A stretch of 7,638 nt of DNA. Source: JAHJDO01 sp030671985 [NCBI: bacterium]. Its GTDB lineage: Bacteria; JAHJDO01. Every line of letters starts with the position of its first letter. Within the stretch, counting starts at the first letter, position 1. The translations under genes and the position numbers were made by a program. The stretch lies in NCBI GenBank assembly GCA_030671985.1, contig DAOVHI010000064.1, positions 1 through 7,638 on the forward strand, in the 5' to 3' direction. The notes under the pieces were generated by a model. The model did not search any database. It saw only the letters and a program-made list of their open reading frames with translations, and was not told the origin of the DNA. This document shows positions 1 through 4,892 of the stretch, piece after piece.

Positions 1-563
1 AGCATGTCTTTTATTTTGCCTAAACAGCTATCCAGAGCATTTTTAATCATTCTCCTTATTCTTCGTTGTGATATATCTTGTGTTAAAGGATAAAAAGGAA
101 CGATTCTTCCTGTATGAATTAGCTCTTCAGTTTCGCTCTCTTTGTCTTTGAAACGTAAAATTTCATAAGACTGGCTGGATATTTGCAATTCCTTGCCGTA
201 TAGCTGAACCTTACCGCTTACAACAATCCTTGTGTCGACCTTGAACTGTTCTTCTAAAAACGGCTGATTAAACCATACTGCGTATATTATGCCCGTGCCG
301 TCGTCAATAGCTGCTTTGAGTACGCTTAAATTTTCCTTTAATTTTCGTACTCCGCTTGTTAGAACTTTTCCACTAACTGTGTACTGCATTCCAACACGGA
401 GCTTTGCAATAGGAGAAAAATCACTTCTATCTTCATACCTGCGCGGAATATAATAAAGAAGGTCTTTGACTGTTTGGATACCAAGACGCTCAAAAAACGC
501 CGTCCTTTTCGGACCAACGCCTTTCATATATTGGATAGAAGTATCCAGCTTAAGCATTGTCAT
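1..563 (-). CDS. recG: ATP-dependent DNA helicase RecG, N-terminal part (runs off the left edge)
   Basis: RecG is a cytoplasmic superfamily 2 helicase that remodels stalled replication forks and branch-migrates Holliday junctions. About 187 N-terminal codons are visible, and the frame stays open to the window edge. They cover the first helical segment and most of the wedge (OB-fold) domain. Diagnostic stretches are MKGVGPKRTAFFERLG near residues 13-28, DLLYYIPRRYEDRS just after, VVSGKVQLYGKELQI in the OB fold, and GRIVPFYPLT followed by the QRRIRRMI helix. The helicase motor lies outside the window. The start is the first ATG after an in-frame TGA; an alternative ATG lies at 557. Neither has a convincing Shine-Dalgarno sequence, so translation may depend on coupling to the upstream genes. 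The gene follows the DUF5131 gene on the same strand with a 49-nt gap and no visible promoter or terminator. Identity is clear by recall of the family; the exact start is less certain. Confidence 0.93.
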   Translation of the reverse strand, partial: MTMLKLDTSIQYMKGVGPKRTAFFERLGIQTVKDLLYYIPRRYEDRSDFSPIAKLRVGMQYTVSGKVLTSGVRKLKENLSVLKAAIDDGTGIIYAVWFNQPFLEEQFKVDTRIVVSGKVQLYGKELQISSQSYEILRFKDKESETEELIHTGRIVPFYPLTQDISQRRIRRMIKNALDSCLGKIKDM

Positions 564-612
564 GGTAATAAATATTCATTGAACTTCGTTGGGGAAAAAG
601 GGTGTGTGCCAT

Positions 613-1335
613 TTATCTAGCCTCTACTAACTGAGGCATTTGATCCCAATACTTGCCTTCTAGCTTGCGACCCGTTTTCTTCTTATTTATTCCGCCCCAT
701 TGTTTAAAGAAAAAAGGCACTTTTTGTTTTAAACATTGATCACGAAGATCCGTCACCCACTCAGGATCCATATATCGAGCACCAGGACCTGATTCTCCGC
801 CAACGATTACCCAATCAATATTCTTTAAATTAACTTTGCCTATTGATCCAATAAGCGGTTCGAATGAAACAAACTTTACATTCGCTTCTGTATATTTTAA
901 GCAATCTATCCTATCTTTATACTTGTCGTTCTCAATGCTAACGCCCATCCAAATATTTTTCCCCCAGGTAAGTTCGTCACATAACTCTGCCAAGCGATCC
1001 GCTCTTTTGGTAAGAATCTGAAACGTATGAATAGACGCTTTATTCATTACATCAAAAACTTTTTTAATAAAAGTTTTCGATACCTCGCGATGAAAAAGAT
1101 CGCTCATTGAATTTACAAAAATCGTTTGAGGTTTTCTCCATTTAAGAGGTAATTCAAGCACATGTTCATGACACGCCAACTCAAACCCATTTCGATAATT
1201 CACCTGTCCCATAGCCTGTAGCCTTTTTGCCATTCGTTCGGCATAACAATTCTCACAACCCGGACTAATCTTTGAACATCCAGTCACCGGATTCCACGTT
1301 GACTCTGTCCATTCAATAGAAGATTTTGAAGCCAT
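613..1335 (-). CDS. DUF5131 / phage Gp37-Gp68 family three-Cys-motif protein (radical-SAM-like)
   Basis: This 240-residue protein matches the Gp37/Gp68 phage family (DUF5131, Pfam PF07505) from end to end. The N-terminus has the signature [14 protein letters not shown] followed by CENCYAE. Cys20, Cys27 and Cys30 form a C-x6-C-x2-C set, which resembles the 4Fe-4S cluster motif of radical SAM enzymes but with wider spacing than the classic C-x3-C-x2-C. The later blocks [31 protein letters not shown] and [14 protein letters not shown] fit a TIM-barrel-like fold typical of the family. The C-terminal FFFKQWGG block is also characteristic. The substrate and reaction are unknown to me. It starts 2 nt after tcmP stops, with an AAGGAG ribosome site embedded in the last codons of tcmP, so the two are almost certainly co-translated partners. 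The length is usual for the family and I see no missing motif. Confidence 0.9.
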   Translation of the reverse strand: MASKSSIEWTESTWNPVTGCSKISPGCENCYAERMAKRLQAMGQVNYRNGFELACHEHVLELPLKWRKPQTIFVNSMSDLFHREVSKTFIKKVFDVMNKASIHTFQILTKRADRLAELCDELTWGKNIWMGVSIENDKYKDRIDCLKYTEANVKFVSFEPLIGSIGKVNLKNIDWVIVGGESGPGARYMDPEWVTDLRDQCLKQKVPFFFKQWGGINKKKTGRKLEGKYWDQMPQLVEAR

Positions 1336-1337
1336 AA

Positions 1338-2450
1338 TTATTGCTCCTTATATTTGATAATAGCCAGATCTTTATTCCAGTTGGAATCTGCGATATAAAA
1401 ACCTCTGATTTTATTGCCTGTTTTATACTCAACTTCAATAAGCCCTTGCTTTTGCATATCTTTTAAAATTTCATTTGCATATTTATTGGTAAAACCTTTT
1501 TGAGCTACCACCTCTATAATTTCAACATTTGTCAGTACTTTTTCCTCTTTAATATACCCCTGTAAAAATTGTTTAAGGCGCACAAAATTGTTTGAAAGTG
1601 TTGAAAGATTGAAAAGCGTCGGCTCATTATCTCTTTTTGTCCTCACAGTTACACCATCATTGGCATATTTCCAAACCAATTTATTCATCAATATTGTGCC
1701 TGTTATATGCTTCGTAAGATGAAATAAAGCATTTTTCTTCGCTCCATCGTCCAGCCCAATAGATCTAACATATTTTAAGTTTAGGTATGTCAGTAATCTC
1801 TGTCGTATTGACTCATTAAAATCAGTAATATTTGAATAATCAGCGCAACCTCTATCAGTAAAGTTTTCCAAAAACTGTTTAAGCGCTACAACGTCATCTG
1901 CACAACTCACGAAACGATATGAATGAAACGTAGGTAAAAACAACAAAACTTCTGAAGATGGTGTATCAATTAACGTCTTAACATCATCAATAGTCACATC
2001 ACTATAAGTAAAAGGATCCAAAAAGAAAAACTTCGGCTCAGTGACTTTTCCAAAGACATTAATCGTCTTGCTAAGAATCGAATCAAATTTCTCACACAAA
2101 GGTCCAACAATTTTGATTTCGACTGGATAGTTACGCTGTTTTAATGATTCACTTAAATTATCTACATGCTTCTTGTTCATATCGCTAAAAACAACAAAAA
2201 CTTCGGGATCTTGCCACTTCTTCCTAAGCATTGGACTTTCAAGCATGCTTTTTGCGGCATCCAAGAGAATAAGTGGACTTCCGTCTTGATCCCCATTTTT
2301 CCCGGGACCGCAAAAAAAATCAGCAATAAAACATTTACCAAATTGCATCAGAACTTTTGGTAAATAATTTTTAAGATACTGTTGATAAATCAGTATTTTT
2401 GAAGCAGTCAAATCAGATTGTTCATCAAAAAACTTATTATGTCTCTTCAT
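1338..2450 (-). CDS. tcmP: Three-Cys-motif partner protein TcmP
   Basis: This 370-residue protein belongs by pattern to the TcmP family, named for regularly neighbouring DUF5131-type three-Cys proteins, as it does here. The N-terminal half looks like a Rossmann-type methyltransferase fold. [13 protein letters not shown] at residues 41-53 resembles SAM-binding motif I. VVFSD at 86-90 resembles the acidic motif [11 protein letters not shown] at 142-150 resembles the DPPY/DPFG motif IV of N-methyltransferases. The C-terminal third (about residues 290-360, with [29 protein letters not shown] and IRGFYI) reads as a winged helix that could bind nucleic acid or protein. No membrane segment or signal peptide is seen. 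Its start codon overlaps the stop of the preceding zinc-ribbon gene in an ATGA arrangement, indicating translational coupling. The reaction is unknown; the methyltransferase-like reading is my inference from motifs. Confidence 0.88.
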   Translation of the reverse strand: MKRHNKFFDEQSDLTASKILIYQQYLKNYLPKVLMQFGKCFIADFFCGPGKNGDQDGSPLILLDAAKSMLESPMLRKKWQDPEVFVVFSDMNKKHVDNLSESLKQRNYPVEIKIVGPLCEKFDSILSKTINVFGKVTEPKFFFLDPFTYSDVTIDDVKTLIDTPSSEVLLFLPTFHSYRFVSCADDVVALKQFLENFTDRGCADYSNITDFNESIRQRLLTYLNLKYVRSIGLDDGAKKNALFHLTKHITGTILMNKLVWKYANDGVTVRTKRDNEPTLFNLSTLSNNFVRLKQFLQGYIKEEKVLTNVEIIEVVAQKGFTNKYANEILKDMQKQGLIEVEYKTGNKIRGFYIADSNWNKDLAIIKYKEQ

Positions 2451-2656
2451 CTCCGCTCTTCTGCAGTAAGTTCACAATGTTCTGTGGCATGAACCCATAT
2501 TTTATAATCACAGCTATTGCATATATAAACATCTAAATCTGACAATATTTTATTGTCTTCGTCAATGTCAGACATGATAGAAGTCTCTAGCCCATCATAT
2601 TCCATAATCTCCCCACATTTGCAAATGTGTTCTTCTAAAGATATTTTATTGCTCAT
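2447..2656 (-). CDS. Small zinc-ribbon-like protein upstream of tcmP
   Basis: I do not recognise this 69-residue protein as a named family. It has two cysteine pairs, C12-K-C14 near the N-terminus and C46-N-S-C49 near the C-terminus. Each lies in a short hydrophobic context (HICKCGEIMEY and YICNSCDYKIW), the usual look of a zinc ribbon with two knuckles. His60 and Cys61 add further potential ligands. The linker between the pairs is strongly acidic. A good ribosome site (GGGAG, 8 nt before the ATG) overlaps the end of the PLD gene. The stop codon overlaps the tcmP start by ATGA, which argues that this is a real gene translated at a level matched to tcmP. Plausible roles are an adaptor or metal-binding accessory subunit for TcmP and the three-Cys protein. 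That is inference from position only. Confidence 0.75.
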   Translation of the reverse strand: MSNKISLEEHICKCGEIMEYDGLETSIMSDIDEDNKILSDLDVYICNSCDYKIWVHATEHCELTAEERR

Positions 2657-2660
2657 AACT

Positions 2661-3314
2661 TTATCTCCCTTTAAAATTCATTCCTGCATCGGTTAGTCTA
2701 AACAAGCCAGAATAAGAAGATTTTCTTTCAAAATAATATCTATTGTATTTGCCTTTCCAGCCAACTAAATCACCATATATTGCTCTTCTAATATTCGCAT
2801 CAATGTTGACAACACCAGTAAAATCCACTCCATGTTTTTTTAATTCATTTTTCCCATACTCATAAATATCCTGTAAGTGTACATATCCGTCTCTAGTTTT
2901 TGGCAACTCTTTTGCTGCATCTATTACTAATCGTCTCAAGGTAGGTCTGGTGCCGGGAAGCATTTCTTCAACTTCTTGTAATTTTTTTATTTCGGCTTTA
3001 GTTTCTTCTTTTATAAATGCTTTTTCGTGATGAGTAAGTACTGTTTTGTAAATTTTTTTGTATCCTTCAATGTATTCACAACTGGGTTCAAACACCGTTT
3101 CTTGCAACCTCATCTTTAAATAAAAATTAATCAACTGCAATATCTCGCTTTCTGTTTCTATTCCCTTAAGAACAATATTTAGCTCAATATTTTTAGACAA
3201 TCCACCTGCTGTCAAATTAGAAGAACCTACAACAGAAGTAACTTTACCTTCTTTATTCTTAATAATATATAATTTAGGATGGAAAATGGAAAAAATTGTT
3301 CTTATTAGGTTCAC
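2661..3314 (-). CDS. Phospholipase-D-like nuclease, C-terminal part of a frameshifted gene
   Basis: This reading frame carries the catalytic half of a PLD-superfamily protein. FHPKLYI supplies the H-x-K pair, and GSSNLTAGGL about twenty residues later supplies the Ser/Asn motif. The acidic residue of a full HKD motif is not at its usual place, as in several PLD nucleases that work as dimers. The C-terminal 100 residues (RPTLRRLVIDAAKEL, DANIRRAIYGDL, YSGLFRLTDAG) look like a winged-helix or restriction-enzyme-type DNA-binding tail. The nominal start is a GTG at 3314 with no ribosome site. It overlaps the upstream frame by 41 nt, so this is better read as the continuation of the 3585-3274 frame after a one-base frameshift at a T6 run. 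The joined product would be about 307 residues. It ends 4 nt before the zinc-ribbon gene. Whether the protein is made is uncertain. Confidence 0.8.
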   Translation of the reverse strand: MNLIRTIFSIFHPKLYIIKNKEGKVTSVVGSSNLTAGGLSKNIELNIVLKGIETESEILQLINFYLKMRLQETVFEPSCEYIEGYKKIYKTVLTHHEKAFIKEETKAEIKKLQEVEEMLPGTRPTLRRLVIDAAKELPKTRDGYVHLQDIYEYGKNELKKHGVDFTGVVNIDANIRRAIYGDLVGWKGKYNRYYFERKSSYSGLFRLTDAGMNFKGR

Positions 3315-3585
3315 TAAAACAAAATAATTTCATACCAGTATAGAATTCCTGAAGTTTTTTTAATTCAAATAAAGAATCAGGATCTGTTGTTCGAAAATCA
3401 AGACCAACTAAAAATTCAACTTTTCCCTTATTTTTTAGAATGTTTTCTATGTTGGATTTTAGCATGGAGAGTCCGGAGAGTTTTAAAAATGCTACAGAAA
3501 ATTTTAAATCATTTGCATCATTAAGAGAACTTTTTAGAACATCTACCAGTTTTGTATTCTCATTTTCTACAATTGCAATTTGCAT
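3274..3585 (-). CDS. Phospholipase-D-like nuclease, N-terminal part of a frameshifted gene
   Basis: This frame of 103 residues encodes the N-terminal half of the PLD-like protein. DLKFSVAFLKLSGL and KVEFLVGLDFRTTDPDSL are typical of PLD-like domains found in restriction endonucleases and in nucleases attached to helicases. The family sequence continues sensibly to about residue 97 (MKLFCFSEPNKNN). It then degrades to FHFPS and stops just where the catalytic H-x-K should appear, and that motif is found in the next frame. The start is an ATG with an AAGGA ribosome site 7 nt upstream, 14 nt after the stop of a methyltransferase remnant. Without frameshift correction the product lacks its active site. 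A nuclease partnered with a DNA methyltransferase stub suggests a former restriction-modification cassette, but the family assignment cannot decide between that and other defence nucleases. Confidence 0.78.
   Translation of the reverse strand: MQIAIVENENTKLVDVLKSSLNDANDLKFSVAFLKLSGLSMLKSNIENILKNKGKVEFLVGLDFRTTDPDSLFELKKLQEFYTGMKLFCFSEPNKNNFFHFPS
3290..3295 (-). other. Homopolymer frameshift site in the PLD-like gene
   Basis: The coding strand has a run of six T residues here. Removing one T joins the upstream frame (…NKNN) to the downstream one (FSIFHPKLYI) without loss of motifs. The run is thus the simplest site for the frameshift. It could be a true inactivating mutation, a sequencing or assembly error, or a slippage site that restores the frame in some transcripts. 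Confidence 0.6.
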
Positions 3586-3599
3586 AAAATTTTCCTTTT

Positions 3600-3686
3600 T
3601 TATTTCTCATACTCATTTATGCCTGTTTTGGCTACGCCTTCGCTGATAAAATCAAGCAGTTTAGTCTTGCAACCATAATATCTCAT
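3600..3686 (-). pseudogene. N-terminal remnant of a D12-class (Dam-like) DNA adenine methyltransferase
   Basis: A 28-codon frame begins MRYYGCKTKLLDFISEG, very like the opening of D12-class N6-adenine DNA methyltransferases, whose N-terminus has the form MRYIGxKxKLLxFI and contacts the SAM cofactor. It stops at TAA after EYEK, before any DIFSGTG-like continuation, so more than 90 percent of a normal gene of roughly 250-300 codons is missing. The start is credible: an AGAGG ribosome site sits 8 nt upstream and overlaps the lexA stop codon, so the original gene was co-transcribed and coupled to lexA. The stub is followed after 14 nt by the PLD-like nuclease gene, which places the break at about 3586-3610. 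I did not find the missing part in this window. The alternative is a short leader peptide, which the family-like sequence makes less likely. Confidence 0.6.
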
Positions 3687-3697
3687 ACAGTATTCCT

Positions 3698-4366
3698 CTA
3701 AATTTTCCTTATTACACCTTCTACTTTGCCAACTATTGTAACATTGCTTTTTTTTGGATCAATAATTAACGACTTCATTGTATCATTCTCAGGTTGTAAT
3801 CTTATCTTATTTTTATCTCTATAAAACCTTTTAACTGTTGCCTCGTCTTCTATTAACGCAACTACAATTTCTCCCTGCTCTGCCGTTGGTTGTTGACGAA
3901 CTAAAACAAAATCACCATCAAGAATACCAGCATTGATCATACTTGTACCTCTAATTCTTAAAGCAAAAATTCCTTTGGGATTTCTCGCAATAGATTTATC
4001 AACGAATAATGTTCCTTCAACATTTTCTTTAGCAAGTATAGGACTTCCAGCTGAAACGCTTCCTACTATGGGTACCTCTGAAACCTTATCGTTGGTGCTA
4101 TTGACATTATTTTTTCCTGATACAATATGTGTTAATATTTTAATTCCTCTTGACTTATGTGGACGGCGAGAAATATAACCTTTACGCTCAATAGCTTCAA
4201 GATGATCCTTAACAGCGTTAGGGGATTTAAAGGAAAATTCCTCTTGGATTTCAGGAATTGAGGGCGGATATCCAAATCTTTCTATGTTAAAAAGAAGGAA
4301 TTTAAATATTTTATTTTGACGCTCTGTGAGTAACGAACTCTTTGATTTTTTATTCGCAATCCTCAT
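3698..4366 (-). CDS. lexA: SOS response repressor LexA
   Basis: LexA represses DNA-damage genes and cleaves itself when bound to RecA filaments. All key parts are present. From the ATG at 4366 the protein is 222 residues. It has an N-terminal winged helix (YPPSIPEIQEEF then SPNAVKDHLEAIERKGYI), the self-cleavage site SAGSP (Ala106-Gly107), the catalytic serine in RGTSM (Ser142) and the catalytic lysine in ATVKR (Lys179). The length is slightly above the usual 200-210 because of a longer linker around residues 80-96. An in-frame GTG two codons upstream (4372) would give 224 residues, but it lies almost at the promoter -10 element and would precede the expected transcription start, so I prefer the ATG. 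A CTG-N10-CAG box within its own promoter shows autoregulation. The gene ends 11 nt before the methyltransferase remnant, suggesting read-through into the accessory cluster. Confidence 0.95.
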   Translation of the reverse strand: MRIANKKSKSSLLTERQNKIFKFLLFNIERFGYPPSIPEIQEEFSFKSPNAVKDHLEAIERKGYISRRPHKSRGIKILTHIVSGKNNVNSTNDKVSEVPIVGSVSAGSPILAKENVEGTLFVDKSIARNPKGIFALRIRGTSMINAGILDGDFVLVRQQPTAEQGEIVVALIEDEATVKRFYRDKNKIRLQPENDTMKSLIIDPKKSNVTIVGKVEGVIRKI

Positions 4367-4374
4367 TCGCACAA

Positions 4375-4403
4375 ATGATACTGTAATAATTTACAGTTGT
4401 CAA
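4375..4403 (-). promoter_or_regulatory. lexA promoter, sigma-70 type
   Basis: On the minus strand TTGACA (4403-4398) is separated by exactly 17 bp from TATCAT (4380-4375), a near-consensus housekeeping promoter. Transcription would begin at about 4368-4366, at or within two bases of the lexA ATG. This leaves essentially no 5' leader and agrees with the absence of a Shine-Dalgarno sequence. Confidence 0.8.
4379..4398. promoter_or_regulatory. LexA-binding site (SOS box) in the lexA promoter spacer
   Basis: CTGTAATAATTTACAG at 4381-4396 is an inverted repeat (CTGTAA, 4-bp centre, TTACAG). With its flanking bases it follows the E. coli-type SOS box TACTGT-N8-ACAGTA, including the invariant CTG-N10-CAG. 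It occupies the spacer between the -35 and -10 hexamers, so a bound LexA dimer would block RNA polymerase directly. Confidence 0.85.
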
Positions 4404-4462
4404 CTATTTTTGTGCTATCCAATTATTCCTTTATTAAAAGCGAAAAACTCAAACCATAAGAG

Positions 4463-4495
4463 AAAAAAACGGAATTTCTTAATTTAATCAAAGAA
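4463..4495 (-). terminator. Possible weak terminator after the DUF1844 gene
   Basis: In the minus-strand transcript a 5-bp stem (TTCTT/AAGAA, 10-nt loop, 4495-4476) is followed after 6 nt by a run of seven T residues (4469-4463). The stem is short and AT-rich, so this is only suggestive. It would separate the sulfatase-DUF1844 unit from the lexA promoter. Confidence 0.25.
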
Positions 4496-4512
4496 TGACG
4501 AAGCAATGATAT

Positions 4513-4875
4513 TTACTCAGGTAGTTTACCTGCCTCTACATACTTCATTCGTAAGTCGTATAGGATGTTGTCTATTAATCTGGATTCCTCACTGGTGAGA
4601 TTGCCTTTTGTTTTTTCTTGGATCATCGCTATAATATCTATCGTATATTTAGCTCCATCTAAATTCTTTTCTTCCTTCTTTGTAATGGGATTTGGGTATA
4701 TCCCCAAACTCATCATTGCCTGCATGCTGAGACTGGTTATAAACATCATGAAATTCACCTCTAGTGGAGGCATCTTAAATTCTTTTTTCTTGTCCTCTGC
4801 TACCTTCTCTTTCCAGTTCTTATCTTCCTTTTTTGTATTGAATTTTATATCTTGTTTCTTCTTTTCTTTGCCCAT
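4513..4875 (-). CDS. DUF1844 family protein
   Basis: This 120-residue protein matches DUF1844 (Pfam PF08899), a small family of unknown function. Residues 1-35 are a very lysine-rich, probably disordered tail. The conserved domain follows from PPLEVNFMMFITSLSMQAMMSLG to TIDIIAMIQEKTKGNLTSEE and the C-terminal LIDNILYDLRMKYVE helix, giving an all-helical soluble protein. An ideal GGAGG ribosome site (4885-4881) lies 5 nt before the ATG. It starts 17 nt after the sulfatase-family gene stops, so the two are probably one operon. That link gives no clear functional clue, because DUF1844 genes occur in varied contexts. Confidence 0.88.
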   Translation of the reverse strand: MGKEKKKQDIKFNTKKEDKNWKEKVAEDKKKEFKMPPLEVNFMMFITSLSMQAMMSLGIYPNPITKKEEKNLDGAKYTIDIIAMIQEKTKGNLTSEESRLIDNILYDLRMKYVEAGKLPE

Positions 4876-4880
4876 ATCAA

Positions 4881-4885
4881 CCTCC
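4881..4885 (-). promoter_or_regulatory. Strong ribosome-binding site of the DUF1844 gene
   Basis: GGAGG stands 5 nt before the ATG. It is the clearest Shine-Dalgarno sequence in the window, shows that this genome uses canonical initiation, and makes the lack of one at lexA and recG meaningful. Confidence 0.8.
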
Positions 4886-4892
4886 AGTTATA

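Noticed and set aside
621-638. GCCTC/GAGGC inverted repeat at the end of the DUF5131 gene as a terminator
   Set aside because: The 5-bp stem with an 8-nt loop lies in coding sequence and has no T-run after it in either direction.
3274-3314. Overlapping PLD frames as a programmed ribosomal frameshift
   Set aside because: The shift needed is +1, whereas simple T-run slippage usually gives -1. There is no obvious stimulatory hairpin, so mutation, sequence error or transcriptional slippage is more likely.
3685-3692. TACTGTAT half-site just downstream of lexA, like half of an SOS box
   Set aside because: The matching CAG half is missing at the required spacing, and the bases are explained by the methyltransferase start and its ribosome site.
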